Positions 1 through 11,099 of a stretch of 36,278 bases of DNA are shown here, in pieces. Origin of the DNA: Purshia tridentata (lineage: Eukaryota > Streptophyta > Magnoliopsida > Rosales > Rosaceae); the NCBI GenBank assembly GCA_003254885.1, contig QANT01000101.1, forward strand, positions 1-36,278, in the 5' to 3' direction. The translations under genes and the position numbers were made by a program. Position 1 is the first letter of the stretch. Each line of letters opens with the position of its first letter. The notes beneath the pieces were generated by a model that saw nothing but the letters and a program-made list of their open reading frames with translations, did no database searches and was not told the origin of the DNA.

Positions 1-570
1 TTGGTGTGAGTAGTTTCGTATTAACTTTTTTTTTTGGGTGATTAGAGAGATCAAAATATCTCGATATAATGTTTGTATAATTAGGTGTGTAGAGAAATTT
101 CGAAATTTTTAAATTTGGGTGTGGATGCTTAGAAAATCCTAGTGTCCATAATCAACATCTGAGTGTGCATAGAAAAGGAATCACTCCTTTAGATAAACCA
201 AATAAACAATGGGTAGCCAAAACTTTGACATTGGACTTTGAATTGTATAATCAATAAACCTTTCAAGGCCCAATATAAATATTCCATTTTCTATCTATCC
301 AAATAACTTGTGGTAGTAGACTAGTAGTAGTATTATGGCCTTTCACTTTGTTTTTTTTTTTTTTTAAGAAATAAGATTTATCATTTACTTATTTTTTCCT
401 TTTTTTTTAATTTTATGTTTCCCTTTTCACTTCATCCTTGTAGCTTTCGGTGATGTTGGGGAAAAGATGAAAAACCAAATGACCAATCAAAGCATAGCAC
501 TTTACTTCACCCTCCTGACTTAAAAAAACAAAATGAAAAGAAGTGTAAAAAAACAAACAATGAAAAGAAG
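1..570. other. AT-rich intergenic region, no gene seen
   Basis: No reading frame here resembles a known protein, and the sequence is AT-rich with long T runs near 350-365 and 400-410. A short direct repeat of about 27 bp (core AATGAAAAGAAGTGTA) occurs at roughly 521-547 and again at 547-574, just before the SINE-like relic. Nothing else can be supported. Confidence 0.5.
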
Positions 571-690
571 TGTAGCCTAGTTGGTCGTGTATTGTAGTGC
601 TTCTATCTTCACTCAAGTTAGTGGTTCAAATCTCATTTGTTGACTAGACCAACGAACGCACCAAATTCAACCCCCCCCCATCAAAAAAAG
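571..690 (+). repeat. SINE-like relic (tRNA-derived head)
   Basis: Positions 573-584 read TAGCCTAGTTGG, which fits the Pol III A-box consensus TRGYNNARNNGG. Positions 624-632 read GTTCAAATC, which fits the B-box GWTCRANNC. The boxes are about 39 nt apart, normal for a tRNA or tRNA-derived SINE. No cloverleaf can be folded around them, and a C-run followed by an A-rich end (682-689) lies downstream, so a degenerate SINE is more likely than a tRNA. No clear target-site duplication was found, so the 3' limit is approximate. Confidence 0.5.
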
Positions 691-1394
691 GCCCAATTTT
701 CTTTTGAACATCAATTCAATTCAAGTTATGGTTATTTCTTTCGAGGTATAAGTTTTTTTGTACCAATTTGATATCAGATTAAGATTTTTAGCCTTTGAAG
801 AAAACTCTCTTTACCATCTTTCTCTTTTGTTTTCAAGGATTAAGATCTTAGCCTGATACCAAACTAGTACCACATGTGCTCTCATTTTTTTTAGTATTGC
901 ATGAGTCAAGTCATGGTTATTTCTTTTTTATGTACAAGGTCCCTAAAATTTTAGAGTCGGTTATATAAAAATAAGATTAAGGTCATAAATTTTGACACAC
1001 AAATCCCATCCAAAGTCTAAAACAAGTAAAAGGCAATATTATGCTTGGGATCAACATTACATGAATAAGTAACAATGTCCCCACTACTAACTACAAGGGC
1101 ACCAATAGAAATTGATACCGAATCGGTTTGAGACGAAATGAGTTGGTACCACAGTCCTAGAAAGCCCACACCATACCGAACCGGTACTAAACCCAAAACA
1201 TGAGATGAGAACCGGATGAGGTCAAACCGTCCTATCGGGTTTCGTGCCCACTACTCCAGTCTCAACTTCACAAAATCCATAAATTAATACGTTATAATAA
1301 TAATTTTATCAAGTAAAAATAGAGCGTCGGTTCACGAAGTCCAAAGCGCGGGAACTGAAATTACCGGTTGGAGAAAGCTGTAAAACGTAAAAGC
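691..1394. other. Intergenic region upstream of SnRK2, no gene seen
   Basis: There is no supported coding sequence. Around 1110-1240 there are several CCGAATCGG / CCGAACCGG-like motifs of the kind seen in subterminal parts of plant hAT elements, ending near a GTGCCCACTACT string at 1246-1257. I could not fix both ends, so no element is called. Confidence 0.4.
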
Positions 1395-1406
1395 GCCGAC
1401 GTCGGC
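1395..1406. promoter_or_regulatory. 12-bp palindrome with two DRE cores and a C-box
   Basis: The sequence GCCGACGTCGGC is a perfect palindrome. Each half is the dehydration-responsive/C-repeat core GCCGAC in opposite orientation, and the centre GACGTC is a bZIP C-box. It lies about 715 bp upstream of the ATG of the SnRK2 kinase. DREB/CBF binding to GCCGAC and bZIP binding to GACGTC are established; that this site acts on this gene is inference. Confidence 0.4.
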
Positions 1407-1716
1407 AGCACTTGACAATTTCCAAAGGGCCCATCAATTCATTCATGATTTCATTGGATAATATATTCTTATTCACAGGTACGACTTCTCCAGACTACAA
1501 ACTAACGTAACGCCCTGACTTCCACAGTCCTTCGCGGGCCCCTCCACGCGGCGCACGTTAGTACATTACTTTATTCGGACACTGACACAGACTTAACCTG
1601 CGCGCTCCATCTAAACCGAAGCACCCCCGCCCTGTGTCAGATGCGTAAAACATGGTCGACTGACCTTTTCACTGTCAGAGTCAGAGTCACTTAGAAGGGA
1701 CCGTTCTGGGCAGAAT

Positions 1717-1723
1717 ACGTGGC
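1717..1723 (+). promoter_or_regulatory. ABRE-type element ACGTGGC
   Basis: ACGTGGC matches the abscisic-acid response element bound by ABF/AREB bZIP factors. It lies about 400 bp before the SnRK2 start codon, and SnRK2 kinases themselves phosphorylate ABFs, so feedback regulation is plausible. A single 7-bp match is weak evidence by itself. Confidence 0.35.
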
Positions 1724-2119
1724 GTTTAATTCTCTCAGAAACGAGCACTCATGGATTTTCTTAACAATAATAATTTTGTCTGATTTTTTTCTTGTCACTT
1801 TTTTATTTTATTTTTACTATAAACAATGACTTCCGCCATTTAAAATCTGTTACTGGGTTGAAGACTTTTTTTTCTCTAAAGGTTTAAGGCTGAGGTTGTC
1901 TTGGGATTTTGTAGCAGCCCTTTGCTCTTTTTGACGCGTGGTAGTCTTCTTGCTTTCAAGAAACAATATTTCTCTTCAATTTTCTAATCCGGGTTTTTCT
2001 TATCTATATCTAGCCTGCAGCTAGATTTTTCCATTTGGGCTTTTTGTTTTCCGATTGATTTGTCTTTCTCTACTTACTCTCTTTGCCGTGAAGATATTTT
2101 GGTTCATTTTCATCTTGGG

Positions 2120-4647
2120 ATGGTTGGGATCGAGGAGAGGTATGAGCCACTCAAGGATCTTGGTTCTGGGAATTTTGGAGTGGCAAGGCTGGTCAGAGAT
2201 AAGAAGACTAGGGAGCTTGTTGCTGTCAAATACATAGAGAGGGGAAAGAAGGTGATTGTTCTGCTTTTGTTTTTTGCTAATTGATTTGAATAATGCTTTA
2301 AATTGGAAATGTTAGTGTTGTGAACTGAAATTGCACATCCTACTTCTTGATAAAAAAGGATCACTGGGTTTTGTTTCAAATTCTGTTTTTTCATTTGAAA
2401 TGGTATGGTAGTGTTTGGGGAGAGCTGGATGGATCATGAGGAAGGCTTTGGAGTATGGTTTGCTTGGTTTCTGTTCATTCTCAAAAATCTTGGGGGTGAG
2501 CTCTGATTTTAAGTTGTACATCAATGATGGTCTTGTGAGTATTAGTTGAAGTGAGATTTGAGTTGGAGGAGCAGGGGTTGACTAGTAGATTTGGAAGAGA
2601 GCCCAAGCTGATGTGTCATTTAATTAGTTCATGTTCTGCTTTTTCTTTGGTTCTGTTGCTTCTTTCTAGTTTCAGCTGCTGAATATATTGATAATTAGCA
2701 GTTTTCTGCTATATTTCTCTCATGTAAAGTGCATTTATTTTTTGAAATATTTTATCACCAAATGAAGTCAATAACTTTTCTGAACTGTTTATGAGCAACC
2801 ATAGTGTAGTACATAATCCAAGTTGTATTTTAGATGTGATCTTATTATGGATATGATATTTTGTTTTGGTTTTCTGGGTTTCAGATTGATGAGAATGTTC
2901 AGAGGGAAATCATAAACCACAGGTCCTTGAGGCATCCAAATATTGTCCGGTTCAAAGAGGTAATAAACTTGTATTGTATATGTGTGTGTGTGTGTGAAGT
3001 GGGCACCAAAGAGCTAGGATAAGGCAGTCTTGAGTTGTACGAACAAACAAATGCTTGAAGTATCATTTTTGCGTGCAGGTCTTGCTGACTCCAACTCATC
3101 TAGCTATTGTCATGGAATATGCAGCTGGTGGCGAACTCTTTGAGAGGATATGCAGTGCTGGTAGATTTAGTGAAGATGAGGTTAGCTTGTTCATTTTACT
3201 CGACATGTTTAGTTTAAGTTCCTTTTAGTTTTTGTGCATATGGAAATTATTTTACATGACTGTTTGCTTGTTGGCAATTCCCCTTCATGACAGGCAAGAT
3301 TTTTCTTCCAGCAGCTGATATCTGGAGTCAGCTATTGTCATTTCATGGTATACACAAAGAGACATGCACATAAATTACCAAATGGTTTTCTTGTGCGAAG
3401 TAATAATGTTTCGTTTCTTACAGTAGCCAGTGATTTTACCGCAGGAAATTTGTCACAGGGATCTGAAACTGGAAAATACACTCTTGGATGGAAGTGCAAC
3501 ACCGCGTCTTAAAATATGTGACTTCGGATACTCCAAGGTTTATTATTTCTTATTGAGTTAAGACATATTATCTTTGGTGCTATATATTAATATTTATATA
3601 TTACATTTGCAGTCTGCTATATTGCACTCACAACCAAAATCAACAGTTGGAACACCAGCATACATTGCTCCGGAGGTTCTATCCCGGAAAGAATATGATG
3701 GAAAGGTATCTAGTTGTCCCTATTGTTTCCCCAGGACCCCAGCCATTCTCAGTAGTTCAATCATGTTCTGTCATCTTACTTTATGTTAGTCTGACTATCT
3801 AATCTATGTGTTAGCATATCTCAGCTATAGCTGACATATAAGATCCCTAAAACTGATAAAACCAACCATAACCATAAAATTTGTCAATTTATTTGCTTTC
3901 TAAATTGGTATAACTCTGTAGATTGCAGATGTTTGGTCCTGTGGTGTGACGCTATACGTGATGTTGGTAGGAGCATATCCTTTCGAGGACCCTGAAGATC
4001 CTAGAAATTTTCGTAAGACCATTGAGGTGAGCTTCATCGTAACACATTATAGTTGGACAGAGTGATCTGAATTCCAAAATATTATGGTTTTTCATTCCAC
4101 CCAAATTTTCTGGATCAGAGAATTATGAGTGTGCAATACTCCATACCCGACTACGTACGTATTTCTGCAGAGTGCAAGCACCTACTTTCTCGTATATTTG
4201 TTGCCAACCCTTCTAAGGTAATTTTTCTTCCCACATTTTCTCAATGAGTTTCTCTTGTTTCCTTGTTGTTCACTTGAGGCACAACCACAATACGTGGAAA
4301 TAAATGAATGAGTAAGAACATGAACCTTCTTAACTATCTCTAGATTCTATATTGACAATCCTTTCCATATCCTCATGTAGAGGACCACTCTCCCTGAGAT
4401 AAAACAGCACCCATGGTTCCTGAAAAATCTGCCTAAAGAGCTAGTTGAGGTTGAGAAAACAAACTACGCAGCAGTGGAACGAGACCAACCAGCACAGAGC
4501 ATTGAAGAAATAAATAAGATCATAGAAGAGGCAAGAACACCAGGGGAAGGATCCAAAGGGGTTGGCCAAGCTGTGGCCGGGCCATCTGACTCTGATGATA
4601 TGGAATCTGAAGTTGATGTTAGTGGTGACTTTGGGGTTTCTCTGTGA
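2120..4647 (+). CDS. SnRK2: SnRK2-type serine/threonine protein kinase (SAPK3/SnRK2.7-2.8-like)
   Basis: Plant-specific Ser/Thr kinase of osmotic-stress and ABA signalling, cytosolic and nuclear. Nine exons: 2120-2251, 2885-2959, 3079-3180, 3294-3347, 3445-3537, 3613-3705, 3922-4026, 4119-4217, 4381-4647; all introns are phase 0 and the product is 339 aa, the family's usual gene structure and length. Visible motifs: glycine loop GSGNFGVA (15-22), catalytic Lys37 in [15 protein letters not shown] (125-132), DFG (147-149), activation loop with [13 protein letters not shown] (Ser162 aligns with Ser175 of OST1), then the SnRK2 box (TLPEI...[11 protein letters not shown] and [13 protein letters not shown]). 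The C-terminal tail is short and moderately acidic ([11 protein letters not shown]), closer to subclass II (SAPK1-3, SnRK2.7/2.8) than to the strongly ABA-activated subclass III with its long Asp-rich box; subclass needs a tree. The 2120 ATG is the first in frame. Intron 2 holds a GT microsatellite (about 2978-2997). Confidence 0.97.
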
Positions 4648-5503
4648 GCATGCTTAAAATTATTTGAGAGGATTTGTTTTTACAGTTTGTTTGCAGAAAC
4701 AATACTTTGTTGTGGCATTTATGATGTTGATCACATTTGTATAGTAGACTATATGCTATATACATTTGTACAAACAATTTGAACATATTGAAGTGGGGAT
4801 TGAGTTATTTTCATTGTATGTAGATTATTCAGGAACAATTCTTGATCCTTAATGTGATTTCCTGAGCTTAGACTGACAATCAATTAAGCAGAAACAACAA
4901 GAGCTTTGAAATGGTAGGATTCACAATTAAAACAGAAAAATTTGTATTAGTGAAAATATGATTTTCTATTTTGCTTGATTTTGTTTTTGTTTCTAGTACT
5001 TTTGAATCATCTTGTCCGCATATTCTTACAAATTGAAATTGTTTTTTTTTCTCTCTTTTTTTTTTTTCGATATAGGGTGTCAAACTCTCTTCGTGGGTGT
5101 AGGGAGAAAAATGCTCTACTACACTAAAAGCTATAAATCCCCATGAACACAATAGAATTTTACCTATGTTGGAATCAAAAACAAAAAGCATTTAAAACAA
5201 TAATGATATTTCCAAAGTGAATATGACATCGTGCCACACTAATTATTGATTTGTGAACTTGAGCTATAATTAGGCTAGATGGGATTGTCAAGCATACAAT
5301 ATGAAAGATAATCTTTATGCAAGTTTGAAGGGTAGTGCCCAAAAGCAGAGTTTGAATGGGACACTCCTAAGACCCCAAAAATAAAAAGGGATTATGGCTT
5401 AATTGTAGTGGTTGCCCATCACCAAGTGGGTCTTGTAATTATGAATTTTACTAGATTAGCTCGGCTATATTCATTAAATAATTGAACAGCTCTATAAACA
5501 ATA
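4648..5503. other. SnRK2 3' UTR and intergenic spacer, no gene seen
   Basis: The first few hundred bases are expected to be the 3' untranslated region of the kinase gene. The rest is AT-rich with T runs near 5041-5067. Just before the tRNA there is a TATA-like stretch (TCTATAAACAATA, 5491-5503) that includes a CAA triplet, the usual upstream context of plant tRNA genes. No coding sequence is supported. Confidence 0.5.
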
Positions 5504-5575
5504 GCGTTTGTAGTCCAACGGTTAGGATAATTGCCTTCCAAGCAATAGACCCGGGTTCGACTCCCGGCAGACGCA
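5504..5575 (+). tRNA. trnG-UCC: tRNA-Gly (anticodon UCC)
   Basis: A 72-nt cloverleaf. The acceptor arm pairs GCGTTTG with CAGACGC, with one G-U wobble, and A is the discriminator. The A-box is TAGTCCAACGG, the anticodon loop is CTTCCAA inside the ATTGC/GCAAT stem (anticodon TCC, reads GGA), and the T arm is CCGGG-TTCGACT-CCCGG with B-box GGTTCGACTCC. CCA is not encoded, as expected for a nuclear gene. A TTTTT run at 5585-5589 is a likely Pol III terminator. An intact, probably functional gene. Confidence 0.96.
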
Positions 5576-6701
5576 TTGTTACCCTTTTTATTTCTTCTTT
5601 ATTTTTAGATTGCTTGAAGTTCAAGGCATATCAACGTTGGTAATATTAATTGGTCTAAAACTGCAGAAGAGCTTTTAGAGTTTCAATGGAAGTATGAAAA
5701 AATAAAAAAAAGGAGATGATGATGCATCATTAAAGGTGAACAAATTTGATAATTTGGATCTGATGATTTCAATCATATGATCTCAATCTCCTTGTGATTT
5801 TCACTCTTTGAATTGAATGGCCGGGTCATGAAAATGTCATTGCTCTCCCCCTCCATATATAGGCATAATAGGCTCATGGGTGGTTAAATTTAGAGTAATA
5901 AACCACAAACTATCCCCTTAATCGTGATACACTGATATTGAAGTAAAACTTAGGAAAATTTTATTAAATATACTATTTTAATACCCAAAAATCTTTTTTA
6001 ACCTTCAATATTAAAACTAATCTTTTTTTACTCTTTGGCCTAAAATCAGACAAAAATACCATTGTAATTGCCATATTGTCGACACTTTGTCGACCACAAT
6101 TTGTGGACCAAGATTAATAAGAGAAAAATTGAATGAGAAGATAAATTGAGAAAAGTAACTAGCATTTTTCTTCATTAACTAATTTCTAAAATAATACACA
6201 TAGCTTATTTATAGGCTTAAAAAAAGGCCTAACAACCTCCATCATCATACTATTAAGCTTATTTATACCTCCTTATCACATTATGGATTTACGGTGGATA
6301 GATCCAATATTTGATTCCTTTTTTGTTTTTGACTAAAGGGTTCAATTTCCTAATTTAACCAAAAAGGGATAAAGATTTTGATAAGGGATGATAAGGTAAC
6401 TGAGCGAATTTGGGGAAATAGCAAAGGGAGATACTACTTTGATCTATTACCGAGTCAAGAATCTAGATACGTGATCTATTATGGCTCTTAATTATCGGAT
6501 TTAAAAAAAAAAAAATGACAAAAATGACAACAATCATTGACTCAGTCGCACACCAATTCCCCATTTCGGTGTTCCCCTCCATTCTCCATGATTAGTCTTT
6601 GTCAAAGGTCAACGCTAAAATCTCCAAGCTCAATTCTTTGTCCATAATCCAGAGACCCCAAAACCCTCCTACGGGTCTCACTCTTCTGTCCCAAATCTCA
6701 A
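5576..6701. other. Intergenic spacer and promoter of the cyclophilin-fold gene
   Basis: AT-rich DNA with no convincing frame. It includes a Pol III T-run after the tRNA and a short direct repeat of TGTCGAC near 6077-6093. The last 150 bp become GC-richer (6540-6700) and are the likely promoter and 5' UTR of the downstream gene. No transposon ends were recognised. Confidence 0.45.
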
Positions 6702-9700
6702 ATGGGTCGGAGGCAAAACGACCCAGTAGCCGCCCATTACTCCTCTCTGGCCCTCCTCTTGCTGGGTTTGGTTTCGTGTGGTTTGGTCTACGCATTCCTC
6801 TGTGTGGTGCTCAAACCCAATAAGACCCCTGAAATGGAGTCCTTGGCATTGGTCGGAGAGGGTGTGGAGGCAGAGAGTGGGGGATGTTGTCGAGGGGTTG
6901 AGAATTTGGAGTTCTGGGGGGCTGCTGTGAAGTGGGGTTCGGAGTTTAAGTTCAATTCTTCTGAGGAGTGTTGCAAGGCATGTAAAGGCATGTGTAGTGG
7001 CACTGATGGGCCTTGTTTGTGTGATACGTGGGTGTTTTGTGGGAATAAGGAGGCTTGCGGCTCCAAATTTGGTGAGGTAAGTTGAATCTGAAGACTGGTA
7101 CTTTATCTGAATTAATTAATCTGTGATAATTTCTTATGTTTATCAGTATGTGTAAATGTACCTTCTAGCACATGTCCAGTTTAAACGTATTCAGTCTGAC
7201 CAGAAAAATAATATTAAACACACTCGCATACATATACATTTTAATTCTATCATGATGGATCACACAGTATGCTTGGGTTAGATGGCGCTGTATAAGCTCA
7301 CAGTCTCTTCTCTTTTGGGCCGGAAGCTTAATAAGTCTTAAACTGTGCACTTGATTCCCTTGAGCATTTATGTAGTTGCTCAAAGAGATCTCTCAGAATA
7401 ATTAACATAGGACTTGCCATTCTCGAAGCATATGTTCATAGTCTGCATTTTCCCATCCAATGAGGGCGCATTGTTTTTGGGTTTCTTTTCTTTACAATGA
7501 TTCTATATTTTCAAGCTAAATTCTTTCTGTAACTTTTGTCACTTCAGTGTTGGTTGAAGAAACAGAAGGATACCTTGGCCCCTGAGAAGCAGGAAACAGG
7601 AGAAACAGTTAGTTGGACTTCTGGTCTCATCTTTGGGAGAGGAGAGGTATAGAAGTTTGGCGAGCATTGTTGGATGCTATACTCTCTCTCTCTCTTAATT
7701 TAATTTTAATTTATGTAATCCTGCACTTCTTGTACTGAAGCATGTAACCATATTAAGTTTCCATTTGTCAGCCAATTTTTTTACTACATGGAATATTAAT
7801 CAGTAAAACTTTTGGAATTAAAGTCCTGTTTCTTGGAAAACTTTCTATTATCTGCAGCTATTGAAATCTTAGTCTTTGCATAGAGGAGTTCTGTTCATTG
7901 TCATATATGCCTATCAACATGCACATGGAATACAAAATATAGATTTATATATGCCTTGCAACTTCTTTCTTTTTTGTTAGTTTGTGTATTCTCATTCATT
8001 TGTTGCTAGATTCTCAGCTGCTGCAACTGTTTTCAGTCTGCTTGGAAATTTTATAATGCTGCTCTCTTTGTTTTCCATGACTTATCGTTGCCATTTTTAT
8101 TATTAATATTAGGTAAGGAGAAACAAAAATTTAAATTAAAGTGGGTCATGGTAAAGCTAATATGTCCTCCAGCACTGCTATGTGCGGGACTGTTAGTCTC
8201 GTTACCTCCTGACCTCGACATGAACTGCTATAGGATGAAATCAGGGTGTTATTCGTTCTGCAGAATTGCAGAACTTATCATTAGATTGGGAAGAACCGAA
8301 GAAGACATGATAGGATATTTCTTTAGTAGTTTGCCATTGAAAGGCCTCTCTCATTCTTGCAGTCTTTGAGTCATTGTTATTGATTATGTATTCTCTTCTT
8401 TATTGTTGGTTTTTAGAAATTGGTTGTATGATCAACTTTTATACTATTGATCTATCTATCTTTTCTCTTTTTAGGGCATTGTTGGCTTGAAAACAGAATA
8501 TGGAACTCTTCATATAAAAGTAAGTGTTAATGCCCTCACAATTTTCATCTTCCTTCTTTTTTCGGGATGCAGTAATATCACACACATCATAAAGAGCTGC
8601 ATAAACTATTTGCAAAAGGAACATGAATTCTTAGGCCCAGAAGGTGTTTTCAAATGCACTAATCAGAGTGCAATCTCTTGAGTTGCTTTTGCATACATAC
8701 ATTTATGTTTGTATAACATGGTTTCTATTTCTAACTTGGTTCAATAATTCAAGAGGGGTCCTCCAAAACAGGCATTGCCCAAAATTCTAGTATCTCCATG
8801 AAACTTGATTCTGAGTTTTGGCTTTTCAACCTCTTGTTTTCATATTAGTTGTTAAACAGCATGATAAAATCATTATCCAAGATTGTAAACTTTCATTTAC
8901 AAGACAAAAAATCTTATTGAGAAGTAAATTTTATGCCTTTAAATTAGGTGAAAATGTTGGATGTTTTGCTAAATGTGGAAGTTAAATGATATGAGCTTGT
9001 AAACTCTCATGTTTGGATCTGTCAAGACTTGCTGTTTGAGAATTGATGGAGGCCCTTTAGAGATACGTCTGCTTACCATGCAAAATAGTAATGAACCAAT
9101 TATTTGTCATGGAAGATCCATTGTTTTCATGTGTCTGATGTGTTATGAATTATGATTTGGTTGGACAAATTTATCTCTTGTGTAGGAAATGACTTGAATT
9201 TTTTGTTATTTGTGAAGCAAATATTTTCATTCTTCATTTACATAAATTTATGTATTTACTTTTGTTAAAGCCACACACTAACAGTTTGTAGTTCTTCGAA
9301 TAATACTCATTTGTGCAGCTTTTCCCTGACTGCGCCCCTCATTCTGTAGCCTACATTCTTGAGTTGTTGTCATTGCGCCATTGTGCTGGCTGCCAATTTT
9401 ATCGTGCAGAGAGCCGGGGGAAATCATGGGATTCAGAAGGAAACCACATTAAAAATGTATGACTTTTTTAAATTGCATGTATGGAACCAACACGAAGGGA
9501 CTTATATTCATTTGCAGTTCCGTTCTGTCGTTTCATATCATCTATTCATTCTCATATCTAAATACGTGCTTATTTATGAGAGAAGGCTACCTAAACTTTG
9601 CAATTTGAAGATACAAAAATACAGCCCAGAGAAAAGGAGAAATAGATTTAATTGGAATTTTATTGTACTGTTTGCCTACTCAAAATATTAAAATCATAAA

Positions 9701-10437
9701 TTTCTCCAGACCATTTTGTTGATGTTTTTGTTTATAATTTTCTTTTTCCTTTCCTATCTTTTTCTACAACATGGAATAAAAAGAAAATTCTTATGGTATG
9801 ATCTTAGTTCTTTCAAAGGAGGAAAATAGATGAAGTTTTGGTTTAAAACTAGTGGATTACGAAACCAGATACTAGACTTCACTTACCCTTAGGATGTTTA
9901 CTAGCCCGAAGGAGTATGTTTCTGATGACTCTGTAGAAATGATACTTTTTAGAATATTTCTATATCATAGTCTCAATTCGATTCCAACTAATTTGTTGTT
10001 CATATTAACTGTTGTAATCCCATATTTAGTATATCTGAGTGTTCAACATAACTTTTCTTCTGTGAATTTTGTAGGCTCCTTTCGGCCCTCCTTTTGCACT
10101 GATTCAAGGAACATTGGAAGCCCAAGGAGCCATATTTAAGAAGATTCCAACTGAAGCTTGCCCAACCATAAGAAGGGGTTCGGTGGCATGGATTGGTTCT
10201 GGCCCGGAATTTTTCATAAGCCTTGCGAACCATGAAGAGTGGAAAAAAGAATACACTGTCTTCGCTTCTGTTCTTCCAGAAGACATGAACATCGCTGAGA
10301 AAATTGCTCGGCTTCCCACTGCAGCCGATGTTTGGAACAATATCAATGTGTCTGTCTTGGAAAAGCCAGTTCCACTGTTGTTGCGGAGAATCAAGACAAG
10401 TCATGGGGATCTCACCACAAATGTAAAATCTGACTAA
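6702..10437 (+). CDS. Membrane-anchored protein with Cys-rich apple/PAN-like region and divergent cyclophilin fold
   Basis: Five exons: 6702-7076, 7548-7646, 8475-8519, 9319-9456, 10075-10437; all phase 0, 339 aa. A hydrophobic segment at residues 14-40 follows a short basic N-terminus (MGRRQND), suggesting a type II signal anchor with the rest in the secretory lumen. Residues ~64-130 are Cys-rich (CC at 64-65, CCKAC, CxCDTW, FC, ACG, ECW) with spacing like plant apple/PAN domains. From ~159 to the end the chain follows the cyclophilin pattern: YGTLHIKLFPD, FYRAE (Arg202 at the place of the catalytic Arg of FHR), EFFISL (264-269, place of QFFI) and YTVFASV (279-285, place of HTVFG). The GSQ part of the canonical GSQFFI is changed and the loops differ, so isomerase activity is uncertain. 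Close homologues probably exist in other plants as uncharacterised proteins; I do not know an experimentally assigned role. Confidence 0.88.
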
Positions 10438-11099
10438 TAGAATCTATACAATACTGGTACACACATGATGAAATTGTTTCCTTATGCTGTTCTCTCCTGC
10501 TTTGCTTTCTTGGAGCTATACCAAACATCACTGGGACTGTAAAAGAGTTTGTTTTTATGTAAAAAACTTCATGTATCAGATCAAATACCAAGCGAGGGAG
10601 TATTGTTCTAAGTTAGTCATATGTTTTATGGCTTTGCTGAGTAGCAGGTGTCTGTTTATGCAGTAGTTTTGGTAAATGAAGAACCCAAACTTGTATTGGA
10701 ATATGCTTGAGCAACTATTCTTTATCCCAAATTTGATTTGTTAGAACACTAGCTCAAATCAATTCCCTCAAGTGACCCCTCTTAGTTATGCATGGCTGTG
10801 CAAAACACAATGATTACTAATATTTTGGCTCAGGTTATTCTTAGATTTAATAGGTATTTTGTCCCCTCAACTATGACCATGTTTAAAATTACCTCATAAA
10901 TTAAAATTTGATCAATTAAGCAATTAAACTTTTAAAAATAGGTCAATGTGGACCAATTTTTTAAGATTTTATTCAAATGTGATCGCACACATGTTATATT
11001 TATGATGAATATTGAATACCCAACGACCTCTTTTATCCCCAGGGCAATTCCCAACCAATCCTAGGTGGTGTGGGTTATGCCTTCTTACAGAGTTTATAA
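10438..11099. other. 3' UTR and intergenic spacer, no gene seen
   Basis: The first 200-300 bp are probably the 3' UTR of the cyclophilin-fold gene. From about 10840 the sequence is AT-rich and looks like old repeat DNA running into the RNase H relic. No coding sequence is supported. Confidence 0.45.

Noticed and set aside
1082..1257. Possible hAT-like element with CCGAATCGG motifs and CCACTACT-like flanks
   Set aside because: The putative ends do not pair well and the supposed target duplication is displaced from the left terminus by several bases.
2060..2119. Upstream extension of the SnRK2 frame
   Set aside because: The extended frame would begin with TTG, not ATG; the first ATG in frame is 2120 and gives the normal family N-terminus.
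4880..5191. 103-codon minus-strand frame
   Set aside because: Low-complexity Lys/Phe-rich translation, no motif, in an AT-rich spacer.
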